DNA of 64,000 bases from Aricia agestis. Lineage: Eukaryota; Arthropoda; Insecta; Lepidoptera; Lycaenidae. The DNA lies in assembly GCF_905147365.1 (NCBI RefSeq), contig NC_056427.1, positions 5,213,001 to 5,277,000 of the forward strand, written 5' to 3'. Position numbers and translations under genes: made by a program. Positions 40,917 through 50,770 of the stretch are shown one piece after another (the stretch's first letter is position 1; each line of letters opens with the position of its first letter). The notes under the pieces were generated by a model. That model saw only the letters and a program-made list of their open reading frames with translations. It ran no database searches and was not told the origin of the DNA.

Positions 40917-41209
40917 TTTTTTTTAAATGAAATAAGGGGGCAAACGAGCAAACAGGTCACCTAATGGTAAGCAACTTCCGTCGCCTATGGACACTCGCAG
41001 CATCAGAAGAGCTGCAGGTGCGTTGCCGGCCTTTTAAGAGGTAATAAGGGAGGGTAGGGAAGGGAAAAGGGGAGGGATTGGGCCTCCGGTAAACTCACTC
41101 ACTCGGCGAAACACAGCTCAAGCGCTGTTTCACGCCGGTTTTCTGTAAGCCCGTGGTATTTCTCCGGTCGAGCCGGCCCATTCGTGCCGAAGCATGGCTC
41201 TCCCATGTC
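40917..41209 (-). mobile_element. SINE-A copy 13
   Basis: It lies 140 bp from copy 12 in the same orientation; short tract; variant TAAGCCCGTGG. Confidence 0.85.
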
Positions 41210-41213
41210 ACGT

Positions 41214-41400
41214 GTATGTATGTAACGGAATCTTTGAGCACGATTTTTACCTATCTGCAGAATCATTATCATTCATTATTAATCTTAATTACTTAATTCG
41301 AAATTTTGCGTACTAAGTATACGTATTTATAGCCAATGACAATGCAATAATTTATTTATTGTTTTTTTAAACTATTATTATTTTATTTTCATAGGATATA
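41214..41400 (+). repeat. Repeat S copy
   Basis: TGTATGTAACGGAATCTTTG, AGCACGATTTTTACC, CAATGACAATGCAATAATTT; compare 52326 and 63245. Confidence 0.6.
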
Positions 41401-41439
41401 ATTGCATGAGAAGTATAAGGTCAGATTTATAGTATCCCG

Positions 41440-41561
41440 AAAAAAAAAACTAAAATGGCTGCCATTTTACAATCGTGAGAGAGATAAATTTGAGAGCCAA
41501 TTTGTCGATAAAATTATGCCATACATCATGATCGGACAATGATGTCGGGACACTTTGTATA
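41440..41561. mobile_element. MITE-3, one arm only
   Basis: AAAATGGCTGCCATTTTACA ... CAATTTGTCGATAAAAT ... GTCGGGACACTTTGTATA is the right arm of the full copy at 45972-46599. MITE-2 follows directly. Confidence 0.7.
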
Positions 41562-41775
41562 CAGAGTATGTAACAAAACTAAGTGATAATATTTTAGGGT
41601 TTGTATGTGTCCCATTAAATAGAATAGAGTTTACTGAGAAAGATTATTTTTTATAGTTTTTCCCATACAAATCCTAAAAAAATTGCTCTTTCAGCGCTGC
41701 TACTTTCACAGTGATCTCTATTCAAGGAACACGCACACACCCTAAAGTATTATCACTTAGTTTTGTTACACCCTG
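41562..41775. mobile_element. MITE-2 copy, diverged
   Basis: CAGAGTATGTAACAAAAC ... TTTTGTTACACCCTG with TA at both ends. The left arm is altered, the right arm well kept. Confidence 0.75.
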
Positions 41776-42051
41776 TATAATTTATATTACACTGGGTTAC
41801 ATTTCGGAACCTACCTTTATCTCATCCTCATAAAACAAGACAGCTATATCATCTATCTCTTTCGCGGAACCGTGTCACTTTAACTACTGAACCATTATTA
41901 CACCGTATAACCCTTTATCATTTGATTGTGGCCATAAAACGGACATAAAACGAATTGCCCCTAATGAAATGACGTCATTGCTTCATGCGATAGTCGAGGA
42001 GTTATAAAGTCTAAGAGGTGGAGGCGAGAAATTGACTAGGATGATTTCAAT
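41776..42051. other. Intergenic, unassigned
   Basis: Nothing recognised. Confidence 0.4.
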
Positions 42052-42063
42052 AGGAATAAATAA

Positions 42064-42417
42064 TAATAATAATAGCTCCCACACCGGTTTCGGTTTCATT
42101 GAAACCAGGCCAGCTACGCAGGAGTAATTTTATAGTGCCCAAGTGTGTGCGCAGTACACAAGAGCACTCTCTATTCCTTTACTCTCATAACCCAGTGGGA
42201 CGGAAGACCGACACGACCGGCGAGAGATCAGGCGCAGGACCGACTTTTTACATGCCCATCCGACGCATGGATCATCTTACTTATCAGACAACCAGGTGAT
42301 CAGCCTGCATTGTCCTAACCAAACTTGGAAATAACATGTTTCCAACGCGGGAATCGAACCCACGACCTCCGAGTCAAGAGCCCCGCTCTAAACCACTAGA
42401 CCACGGAGACCTACGCG
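42064..42417 (-). mobile_element. SINE-B, full-length copy (minus)
   Basis: A 12-bp direct repeat AGGAATAAATAA flanks it (42052-42063, 42418-42429). The (AAT)n tail is at the left, the tRNA-like head at 42345-42412. Confidence 0.88.
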
Positions 42418-42487
42418 AGGAATAAATAACACACACACAGACAGATAGACATACAGACATAATAGCAAACTGATAACACAACTCTGT

Positions 42488-42795
42488 TTTTATTTTTATT
42501 AAATAAGGGGGCAAACGAGCAAACGGGTCACCTGATGGTAAGCAACTACCGTCACCCGTGGACACTCGCAACATCAGAAGGAGGCTGCAGGTGCGTTGCC
42601 GGCCTTTTAAGAGGGAATACGCTCTCTTCTTGAAGGTTTGCAGGTCGTATCGGTCCGGAAATACTGCTGGTGACAGTTCATTCCAGAGTTTTACAGTGCG
42701 CGGCAGAAAGTTACGTGAAAAACGCACTGTGGAAGACTGCCACTCATCAAGGTGATGAGGATGGTATGTTTTTCACGTGGGACGATAGCGAATAG
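42488..42795 (-). pseudogene. Jockey-like LINE 3' end (parent of the SINE-A tail)
   Basis: On the minus strand the frame reads RFSRNFLPRTVKLWNELSPA, then VFPDRYDLQTFKKRAYSLLK and GRQRTCS, the C-terminus of a jockey-type ORF2, followed by the 3' UTR and A-rich end. From TATTCCCTCTTAAAAGG to the end it is nearly identical to SINE-A copies. Upstream (42736-42795) it matches the large pseudogene at 19180-21020 (CATACCATCCTCAT). 5'-truncated and inactive. Confidence 0.82.
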
Positions 42796-42844
42796 CACTG
42801 TTCCCACCAGTGGCTAAAACCACGCTTTCACAATTTCACATTTT

Positions 42845-42967
42845 CTCAATTTATTTGTTAATCTCGCAAGAATAGTGTATTTTGTAGGATAAAAACTGTC
42901 GTATTGTCCTTTTTCGAGATTGAGTCTACATTATCAAAATCGTTTCAGCACCTTGGGCGTTAAAAGC
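42845..42967 (+). mobile_element. Helitron-like scrap
   Basis: TTTTGTAGGATAAAAACTGT, CCTTTTTCGAGATTGAGTC, CACCTTGGGCGTTAAAAGC are decayed, partly scrambled family blocks next to a minisatellite. Confidence 0.45.
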
Positions 42968-43296
42968 TTTCGTTGCAATCTGTACAGTTTTCGTAGAGAC
43001 CTGTACAGTTTTCGTAGAGACCTGTACATTTTTCGTAGGCACCTGTACAGTTTTTGTAGTTACCTACACAGTCGTCGTAGCAACCTTTACAGTTTTTGTA
43101 GGCACCTATAGAGTTTCCGTAGGTACCTTCACAGTCTTCGTAGTATCTTTTACAGTTTTCGTAGGCACTTGTAGAGTTTCCATAGGTATAGTCTACACAG
43201 TCTTCGTAGCAATATGTACATTTTTCGTAGCAACCTGTACAGTTTTCGTAGTAACCTTTACAGTTTTCGTAGCAATCTGTACAGTTCTTGTAAACA
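42968..43296 (-). repeat. 21-bp minisatellite coding a (Y-x-N/D-C-x-x-x)n frame
   Basis: About 15 tandem units of 21 bp (plus strand TGTACAGTTTTCGTAGAGAC type). Because 21 is a multiple of three, the minus strand is open through all units. The 113-residue frame 42960-43301 is built of YENCTGL-like heptads with one Cys each, broken only by an eight-residue unit (YEDCVDYT). Several units lose Cys (YGNSTSA, YGNSIGA). No signal peptide or promoter is visible, so I regard it as a minisatellite, not a gene. Confidence 0.8.
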
Positions 43297-43510
43297 CGCA
43301 TTTTGAAGTATTAATAACGCACTTAAAACTCCTCTGATATTTAGTTAAGGACTAGCCATTAAAAAACGTGACTCAGTTTTTTTTAATACGCAAAAACCAC
43401 CACCATTTTCTAAAATGAATCGTGGCACTCCAAGTGCCGGGTGATAAGCTCAAGTATGACAAATTGGTTTAAGTTGGAGTTCCGGTCTTATTTTTATACC
43501 TATGTGTATA
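43297..43510. other. Intergenic, unassigned
   Basis: Nothing recognised. Confidence 0.4.
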
Positions 43511-43638
43511 ATTAAAAATCGGCTAAATTCGAGTTAGACTCGCGCACGAAGGGTTCCGTACCGTTATAGAGCAAAAATAGGTAAAAAATGTGTCTGTCTG
43601 TTTATTCCGGCTAATCTCTGAAATAGCTGGAGCGAGTC
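43511..43638 (+). repeat. Repeat P 5' fragment
   Basis: AAATCGGCTAAATTCGAGTT, GAAGGGTTCCGTACCGTTAT. The last 50 bases (CGGCTAATCTCTGAAATAGC) instead match the 5' part of the 1.45-kb Helitron-like element. Confidence 0.6.
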
Positions 43639-43985
43639 CTTTTTTTTTTTTTTATGAAATAAGGGGGCAAACGAGTAAACGGGTCACCTGATGGAAAGCA
43701 ACTTCCATCGCCCATGGACACTCGCAGCATCAGAAGAGCTGCAAGTGCGTTGCCGACCTTTTAAGAGGGAATAGGGTAATAGGGGAGGGTAGGGAAGGGA
43801 AGGGAAGGGAATAGTTGAGGGTAGGGAAGGGAATAGGGTAGGGGTTAGGGGATTGGGCCTCCGGTAAACTCACTCATTCGGCGAAACACAGCGCAAGCGC
43901 TGTTTCACGCCGGTTTTCTGTGAGAACGTGGTATTTCTCCGGTCGAGCCGGCCCATTCGTGCCGAAGCATGGCTCTCCCACGTAT
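43639..43985 (-). mobile_element. SINE-A copy 15
   Basis: Full length with long tract. It closely resembles copy 6 in tract layout (GGTAGGGGTTAGGGGATTGG). Confidence 0.85.
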
Positions 43986-44135
43986 AACGTGGGACTTGGT
44001 ATGAAGATACTTTGAGTCCTTCCCCGGGACTTAAAGTATCTTCATACCAAGTTTCAGCTAAATCAGTTCAGCGGTTTGGGCGTGAAGAGGTAACAGACAG
44101 ACACACTTTCGCATTTATAATATTTAGTAAGGATG
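43986..44135 (-). mobile_element. Helitron-like element with inverted duplication
   Basis: ACTTGGTATGAAGATACTTT at 43993 is followed after about 20 bp by its reverse complement (to about 44052). The rest of the 5' half then follows (TTCAGCGGTTTGGGCGTG; CGCATTTATAATATTTAGTA). Confidence 0.7.
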
Positions 44136-44833
44136 TGTTACATTCATTCAATCAATAAAAGATTTTATGTTTAATTCATAACCCAAGAGCCAATATTTAT
44201 ACGTTTCATAGGCTAAGAGGCGACCACGTTAGTTGTAAATATAATATCACAAACCATCGCGATACGAGTATTATGCCACTTTGCAACTTGGCATCGCGCC
44301 AAACTACGTTTAATATTAACTATTTAATCTTAACTTTCAGTTATTACTTACATGTCTGTTATGACGTAATGTGCAATATTCTTTGCAATTTTCATAATAT
44401 AACGTATAAATTATATTATTATACGTTACGTTCATAACGTAACGTATAATATACGTGTAACGAAAGTAGGCAACTTAATTTGTTGATTTTTAAAAGTCTT
44501 TTAATAAACGTTATTATAATAATAATCCCGGCGCAATACCCAAAAACGTTACGTTAAAATGTCAAGACATCACGCGTGTAATGGTGGCCATACACGATCC
44601 TTCCAATCGTCCAATCGGCATGACGCTACCTATTGGATCAGTTAGAACTGACCGTGTGTGGGAGTGGATTGGCATAACTCATGTATGGTCAGCATAAGGC
44701 TTGACTAATTTTGATGAAATTTTGAAAAGATTAGGCCACTAGGAATGACATAGGCCACTTTTTATTCTGAATATAGCTCGGTTTCCGCGCGAGCATTAAA
44801 ATTTGCACAATAAAGACGCTACCAACATCTAAA
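44136..44833. other. Intergenic with AT-rich palindrome
   Basis: TATTATACGTTACGTT and its reverse complement pair at about 44417-44453. GTGGCCATACACGATCC near 44586 may mark a decayed foldback element. No gene. Confidence 0.45.
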
Positions 44834-45019
44834 TCCATACTAATATTATAAATGCGAAAGTGTGTATGTTTGTATGTTACCTCTTCACGCCCAAACCGCT
44901 GAACCGATTGTGTTAAAATTTGGTTTTGAAATACTTTGAGTCCCGGAAAACGATATAGGATAATTTTTATCCCAGTAAAATGTACGGTTTTGGGGCAGTA
45001 AACGAATTTTGGCGCAACA
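44834..45019 (+). mobile_element. Helitron-like element, 3' end lost
   Basis: TCCATACTAATATTATAAAT start, ACGCCCAAACCGCTGAACC, ATTTTGGCGCAACAG. MITE-4 takes over where the CTAG end should be. Confidence 0.75.
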
Positions 45020-45443
45020 GACCTTACCCTAAATTGTCGATTTTATAATTCATTTTTGTACTTGAAAATAAGCCCCGAATTGATAAATTTTCTAAACATA
45101 GATACTACATTATATTTACGAGGATTGGACTTAGCGAAAACACGATCTCTTAAAATTTTCTCGATAGAAAAAATCACAAAGATGCATCTAATTTTCACGA
45201 ATTTTTCATATATTGCCATAACCGTGCATTAAACTATGTTAATATTTTAACACATTGTATAAAATTCTATCATTGAAAATCTGACCTAGCGGATTTTAAA
45301 AATATTCATCGAGTCATTGAGAAAAAACTAATTTGGGAATTAATCCGCGTCGTCCTTTTTCACCTGGCATATGAAAGACGGGCGTGAGTGTGAAGAGAGA
45401 AGGACGATGTTTGATTTTTTGCGTTAGTCGCCCTCTTAAGAGG
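45020..45443 (-). mobile_element. MITE-4 copy (minus)
   Basis: Reverse complement of 30250-30676: CCTTTTTCACCTGGCATATG, GATGCATCTAATTTTCACGA, ending TGCGTTAGTCGCCCTCTTAA. Confidence 0.72.
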
Positions 45444-45866
45444 AGTCCACACCGCCCTTTTGCCATACAAACGTTGTCCCCTGTTTCCTCCCTGGATAAT
45501 GCTAGTAGAGTTATAATTTTTTTCCTGAATATCTACGGCCACTAATACAATGTCTCTATGTTTCCTTTTTTTCATATTTAATTATTAAATAAGATATGAA
45601 CGTTCAAAAACCAAAATGGACAGATTTTCCGCTGTGTTCAAACATCCAGAAAACAGATTTGGCTAGATTATACAAAAAATAAAACATAGGAACACAGCTC
45701 AAGCCTTTCTTTAATGAAAAAAGTACTTAAATCGGTTAAGTTTTGGAGAAGGAATCAGGGGACAACGAACCGTTGATTTTCTGCAGTTGTCTCTATCGCG
45801 TTCTGCGGTATAGGCTTGAGGTAAGGGAGACAGACAGCTATAGATTTCACACGTGCTTTTTTTTAA
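45444..45866 (-). mobile_element. MITE-5 copy (minus)
   Basis: Reverse complement of 55932-56411: CATACAAACGTTGTCCCCTG, TAATGCTAGTAGAGTTATAA, GTTGTCTCTATCGCGTTCTG. It abuts MITE-4, sharing a CTCTTAAGAGG junction. Confidence 0.72.
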
Positions 45867-45971
45867 TTTTTCTAGCCCGTGGTGTATCCTTTTAAACAGC
45901 TGTAACGATTTTAATAATATCGGGTATACTCGTATGTAAATACATAAGCCCGGGCTAGAAGCTATAATATA

Positions 45972-46599
45972 CAATGTGTCCCGACACCGGTGTCCGATCC
46001 TTTAATGTCGTAATCTATGGCATATATTATCAACAAATTGGCCCTCAAATTTTTTTCTCTCTCATGGTTGTAAAATGGCAGCCATTTTAGTTTTTCTCAG
46101 GCTTTCACACTAATCTGACCAGAACTGCTCTTGGAAATATTCTATGAAGATAAAAAAGGTCTCATTTGATAGCTAAATTTGTGGACTACGCTTGCACAGG
46201 CAATATGTTATAAATTTCGTGGAATTAAACATATAAAAACCCAAGTTTAAGAAAAAAAAATGGTGTATTTTTTATTAATGGCTTTTTGTAGAAAATCTAG
46301 CATATTAAACTGGTTCTTTTTTATTTTTAAAAGATACAGGAAGTTTTCATCTTCTAAAATTCTTTTACTTTAATGTTTTAAGTCAGATAGTTTAGAAGCT
46401 ATAACGATTTTCTTATGATGAGGTGGTCAGATTAGTATGAAGCCAGAGAAAAAAATTTTTTTCAAAAGTTGGAGAAAAATCAAAATGGCTGCCATTTTAC
46501 AACCGTGAGAGAGAGAAAAAAATTTAGAGCCAATTTGTCGATAAAATATGCCATAGATCATGACATTAAAGGATCGGACACCGGTGTCGGGACACATTG
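45972..46599. mobile_element. MITE-3, full copy
   Basis: Inverted arms of about 120 bp (CAATGTGTCCCGACACCGG, CAAATTGGCCCTCAAA, AAAATGGCAGCCATTTTA) flank a unique middle of about 380 bp. TA at 45970-45971 and 46600-46601. No transposase. Confidence 0.82.
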
Positions 46600-46601
46600 T
46601 A

Positions 46602-46834
46602 TAATTATCATAGTTTTCATCCCGAAAGAATGTGCGGTTCCTCCAGGATTTACTTTGCGCAACAAAGACGCGGGCAACATAATATAAATCGATTATATTT
46701 GAAATTCTAACGATATTGAGTCGGTAATCGACGGAACCATTTTAAATTCCCCACAAAGGGAAACCAATATGGCGTATAAATCACATTATCATACATTTCC
46801 TTACACGGATAGGGAATATTATGTTATAGTACTG
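46602..46834. other. Intergenic with Helitron-like scrap
   Basis: CCCGAAAGAATGTGCGGTTC near 46621 and CGCAACAAAGACGCGGGC near 46657 are Helitron-like 3' blocks. Confidence 0.45.
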
Positions 46835-46899
46835 TTCCGATCAACCAAGCGATTGCGAGCGACAAAAATTCAAATAAAATGACACTTTGTGACCTACAC

Positions 46900-47364
46900 C
46901 AGGGGTTCCCAAACTGTGTTTCCCAAACTGTTTATTATTATTTACTACCTGCTCAACCTAACTATAAATATTAAAATTGTTTATTTATGTATCTTTTTCT
47001 AATAGCTACCTAGCTACTTTACCTAATGCTAAGTACTCACTCATATTTTGCTCGATAGTTTTACTCCAAATCGAGTAATAATTACTGTGTGGACCGCAAA
47101 ACTGACAGCTCGGAGGCTGCGAGCCTTCGAGCTGTCGAGCCGCTCGAAGGATTGATGGAACCGGATCGAGCCGGATTAATGGAATGAAATATATCGATTT
47201 AGAATAAAACTATCGAGCAATGCTGAATGTGTGGACGAAAGCCCGAGCTGCGGGTTTTGCTCGACGTTATTGCTCGATCGAGCAAAACCGTATGTGAGCA
47301 GAAGAGCGCCGTTATAAAATATTAAGTTTAAGATAGACAGGCTGAAAAAGATTAGGAGCCCCTG
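46900..47364. mobile_element. hAT-type MITE (middle of nest)
   Basis: CAGGGGTTCCCAAACTG ... TTAGGAGCCCCTG with direct repeats ACCTACAC (46892-46899) and ACCTAGAC (47365-47372), an 8-bp duplication with one change. Confidence 0.72.
47035..47300. mobile_element. Foldback MITE (inner of nest)
   Basis: ACTCACTCATATTTTGCTCG at the left against CGAGCAAAACCGTATGTGAG at the right. It is rich in TCGAG/CTCGA motifs. Confidence 0.6.
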
Positions 47365-47631
47365 ACCTAGACTAAAGTTTCTACCGACATTGGTCTAGCG
47401 ACCCATGCCGTCGTTTGTAATGGCGTGAAGGAAAATGAAACCCTAGCCTAGGTCATAAAGTGGCATTTTATTTGAACTTCTGTTGTTCGCGGTCGCTTGC
47501 CGCAAGGATCGGAAAGTCCAAGAAGTAAAAAATCTGAGAGAGTGACAAAATATAAATCGTCAACAAAAATAACTGTAAGTAATATTCATTTTATGCATTT
47601 CAAAGCATAATTCTCACAAAATATTATATAA

Positions 47632-47999
47632 CTAGCTGTCTGCGACTTTGTCCGCGTGGACTTTAGTTTATAGTTGTCCCCGTACATCGATTGAACAGTT
47701 TACGCGAAAATCATAAAAGTACATTGTGGGAACCGCACATTTTTCCGTTACAAAATATATCCTATGTTCTTTTCCGGGACTCAAAGTATCTCTATACCAA
47801 ATTTCAGCACAATAGATTGAATAGTTTAGGCGAAAATCATAAAAGTTTACTGTGCGGAAACCGTACATTTTTCGAAACAAAAAGTATCCCTTATCCTTTC
47901 CCGAGGCTCAAAGAATTTCCATACCAAAATTCATCAAAATCGATTGAATAGTTTACGCGCAAATCATAAAAGTATATTGTGCGGTAACCGTTCATTTTT
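47632..47999 (-). mobile_element. Helitron-like element with internal tandem repeat
   Basis: The minus-strand 3' end CAGACAGCTAG|T lies at 47632-47641. A unit of about 126 bp beginning GCGAAAATCATAAAAGT repeats at 47704, 47830 and 47956, a little over two copies. Confidence 0.7.
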
Positions 48000-48232
48000 T
48001 TGTGCAACATGTCGGATTTTGGTCGGGTTTATTGTATGTGCTTATATCGCCCTCTGCTCCGTAATATTCCCTATTAATACGAAACGAAGCATTGAACCTG
48101 ATACCTTCATTATAAACTTCTGATTGTACGATAGATATCGATTTTATATATTTTAAGACTGCGCCAGTTCCATATTTCAAAGTAAATTCAGTCTGGTTTC
48201 TATCTATTGTAAGAATAGTACAGACAGACAAA
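48000..48232. other. Intergenic, unassigned
   Basis: CAACATGTCGGATTTTGGTC recurs near 11209. No gene. Confidence 0.4.
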
Positions 48233-48680
48233 TCAATACTATGTTATAAATACGAAAGTTTGTCTGTCTGTTACCTCTTCACACCCAAACCAGAGTAGAC
48301 AGAATTATAGAGTATGCCGACTTAGAACTGATGTTGATCTCTTACGGCCGTTCCCAATATTTGATCTATCTCTGGTTTTGCCCTACTAGAGATAGGAATA
48401 GCTCACATTAGACATTAGATACATATATTTTATGTCAATTATGAGCTATTCCTATCTCTAGTAGGGCAAAACCAGAGATAGATCAAATATTGGGAACGGC
48501 CGTTAGCAGTTAAAGTACTGGTAGTTATGTCTATTGTGCCTAAACCGCTGAACCGATTTTGCTGGGTACGGAGATACTTTGAGTCCCGGATAAGGACATA
48601 GGATACTTTTTATCCCAGAAAATTTGCGGAGCCCGCGTGATAAACTAATTTTTGGCCCAACAGAGTTACGGGCTTTTAAC
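48233..48680 (+). mobile_element. Helitron-like element split by MITE-1
   Basis: TCAATACTATGTTATAAATA ... CTTCACACCCAAACC at the left. CCTAAACCGCTGAACCGATT ... CCAACAGAGTTACGGGC at the right resume after MITE-1 and flanking bases. Confidence 0.65.
48345..48502. mobile_element. MITE-1 copy
   Basis: TTA at 48342-48344 and 48503-48505. Near-perfect arms; the loop differs in order from 31664-31821 (the centre is inverted). Confidence 0.85.
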
Positions 48681-48861
48681 ATAGTAAATTCTTTGTGTAG
48701 ACTATGTTGCGACTTAATTCTCTTATCGAGTGGAAACCGTACATTCTTCAGTGACAATTATCATAAAAATGTTCCTTGCCCTTTTCTTTATTTAACTTCA
48801 ATTTAATCAAAATCTTCATTTAATTACAGTTAAGTTATTCATCTACATATTAAAATCTCTA

Positions 48862-49218
48862 CAGGGTGCAATTAAACCGGCCAAATTTTTTTAGGGCTTA
48901 GCTAAGTATTATTAGGAGGAATTAAACCAAAAAGAATAGGATGTAATTTTTTACAATAATATATTTTATCCCACTTAAAATCGTTGCTGGATGGACACTA
49001 GAGCAGGGTCTGTAAAGGCGCGGGAGGCGTACGCGCCGGCGACGCGTATTGTCCATAATTGTAGTGTTTTTTAGGAAAACTTTCGGAAGCTATTTCTCAA
49101 CATTTTAGTACTGAGTGATTATAAAAGAAAAAATACGTGTATTTTTATTTTTAACAAGGATCAATATATCGAAGTTTGGCCGGAATTAAACCTTCCGGCC
49201 AAACTTCGATGCACCCTG
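48862..49218. mobile_element. MITE, CAGGGTGCA ends
   Basis: CAGGGTGCA ... TGCACCCTG flanked by TA on both sides. AATTAAACCGGCC near the left recurs near the right, where CGAAGTTTGGCCGG and CCGGCCAAACTTCG form a hairpin (about 49168-49210). Confidence 0.65.
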
Positions 49219-49297
49219 TATATTAAATTTAATCAGAATCGTCTCTTTATCTTTGCACGATAAAACCATACTTTCTTTCGAAATAAAAACTATAGTA

Positions 49298-49620
49298 CGG
49301 GAGCCCTGAAACAATTTTTTTTATTACTATCAAGCTAATTTTTTGTGCGTAGCTTCATTTTGATAAGACGAACAACATTTTTATTTGTGAAAAATCTCGA
49401 AAGTAGTAGCTAACAGAGATGGAAAGGATTTCATACTTTGACTTGATGGTCCTAAAATATAGATTGTTCTATTTGTAGGACAATGTTACTCTTAAATTAT
49501 ATAATTCTATTAACCTATCAATATACGAAAAATCTGCTTGTTGTTTGTCTTATCAAAATGAAGCTGCTCACAAAAAATTGACTTGATAGTATTCAAAAAC
49601 GAAATGTTCTAAGGCCACCG
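49298..49620. mobile_element. MITE-9, complete copy
   Basis: Arms of about 80 bp (CGGGAGCCCTGAAAC, ATTACTATCAAG, TTCATTTTGATAAGAC) mirror the right end (GTCTTATCAAAATGAAGC ... AAGGCCACCG). TA at 49296-49297 and 49621-49622. It shows that the repeats at 3165 and 14651 are partial relatives. Confidence 0.75.
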
Positions 49621-49622
49621 TA

Positions 49623-50394
49623 ATTATAGTACTCTGATATTCATCAAAATCGGTTCAGCGTTCAAGTGTAACAAAGGTAACAGACAAACAGACGGATAGA
49701 CACTACATGAAAATACTAGTTATGGCCCGAAAGGGATCAATTCTCGTAAAAATTAAATGTACGGGCGATAACATTTTTATTACTATCACTAAACCATACA
49801 CAATGTGTATCTAATATTAACATCATCGACAGTGTATTTCATATTCTGAAAATATAATACTAGTAATGTGTTTTAGAAGACGTTCGAAAAAGGACCTTAT
49901 TTGATCCAAGTAGAGTTTAATGTCGATAGGCGGGGGTTCGGCAAAGAAATGTCTTGACATCGGTCACAGGGTACGAATAAAATGTCGAATTACTATTGCT
50001 AAAAGTTTTTGCTTATTTTTGTAACAGATGCTTTATACTCTGTGGTTCAGTGGTTAAGAGCCCATATGACCCTAACTTGACTACATACTATTAACCTAGA
50101 TCTCAAAATCTGTAAGGTCTGGAAAACGGATTTTTTGACACAAGTAACTTCAGTTCATAAAGATTAAATGCTCAAGACAAAAACACGATTACTCAGAAAA
50201 TGCTCGATAGTTTCTTTTTTACAAAAAACCTTGTTTTAGACAGATTTTTCTTGGATCTTCGAAGTTTGCTGTCTTTTCTTTAATATAAATTTAATAATTA
50301 TTATTTTATCAATACCTTTTTAGATATATTTAATATCTAAAAAGGTATTGATAAAACCTAAATTTGCTCAAAACACTTTTTTCATAATCATTAT
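49623..50394. other. Intergenic with hairpin and scraps
   Basis: About 49635-49710 is a Helitron-like scrap (ATCAAAATCGGTTCAGCG). CTGTGGTTCAGTGGTTAAGA near 50039 is a lone A-box-like block. TTTTATCAATACCTTTTTAG pairs with its reverse complement at about 50304-50356. No gene. Confidence 0.45.
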
Positions 50395-50540
50395 AGTTCG
50401 TCTTTTATTCAAGTAAAACTAACTCGGCGATGATTCCGCGCCGTCCTTTTTCACCTGGCATATGAAAGACGGGCGTGAGTGTGAAGATAGAAGGACGATG
50501 TTTGATTTTTAGAGTCAGGTGAGCTCTTAAAGTTGGTTCT
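50395..50540 (-). mobile_element. MITE-4 fragment
   Basis: CGCGCCGTCCTTTTTCACCT ... AGGACGATGTTTGATTTTT, one end only. Confidence 0.65.
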
Positions 50541-50770
50541 ATGTGGACGTAGATTCGATGCAGTAGTAATTTATAGTAAGTATTAAAGTATTTTATTATC
50601 CCTTACGAAATAGGGTACGCCTCTTCTTTCGTTGCCAAATTTTTCAGCATTGAGAGGGCTGATGAACTCCTTCCGTTTTGATGCTACGATGCCACGGACA
50701 GACAGACAGACACGTCAAACTTATAACACTTTTTAAAAAATTCTCCGTTTTTACCCTTTTTCTATAAAAT
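50541..50770. other. Intergenic, unassigned
   Basis: Contains CAGACAGACAGACAC near 50699 and TTTTTACCCTTTTTC, scraps of Helitron-like or P repeats. Confidence 0.4.

Larger units (their letters stand above)
46835..47514. mobile_element. Outer foldback element of a three-level nest
   Basis: Left arm TTCCGATC ... GCGAGCGACAAAAATTCAAA ... AATGACACTTTGTGACCTA; right arm, inverted, AGGTCATAAAGTGGCATTTT ... GCTTGCCGCAAGGATCGGAA. It holds the hAT-type element 46900-47364. Confidence 0.65.

Noticed and set aside
42968..43296. CRISPR array
   Set aside because: The 21-bp units are contiguous with no spacers, in an animal-like genome.
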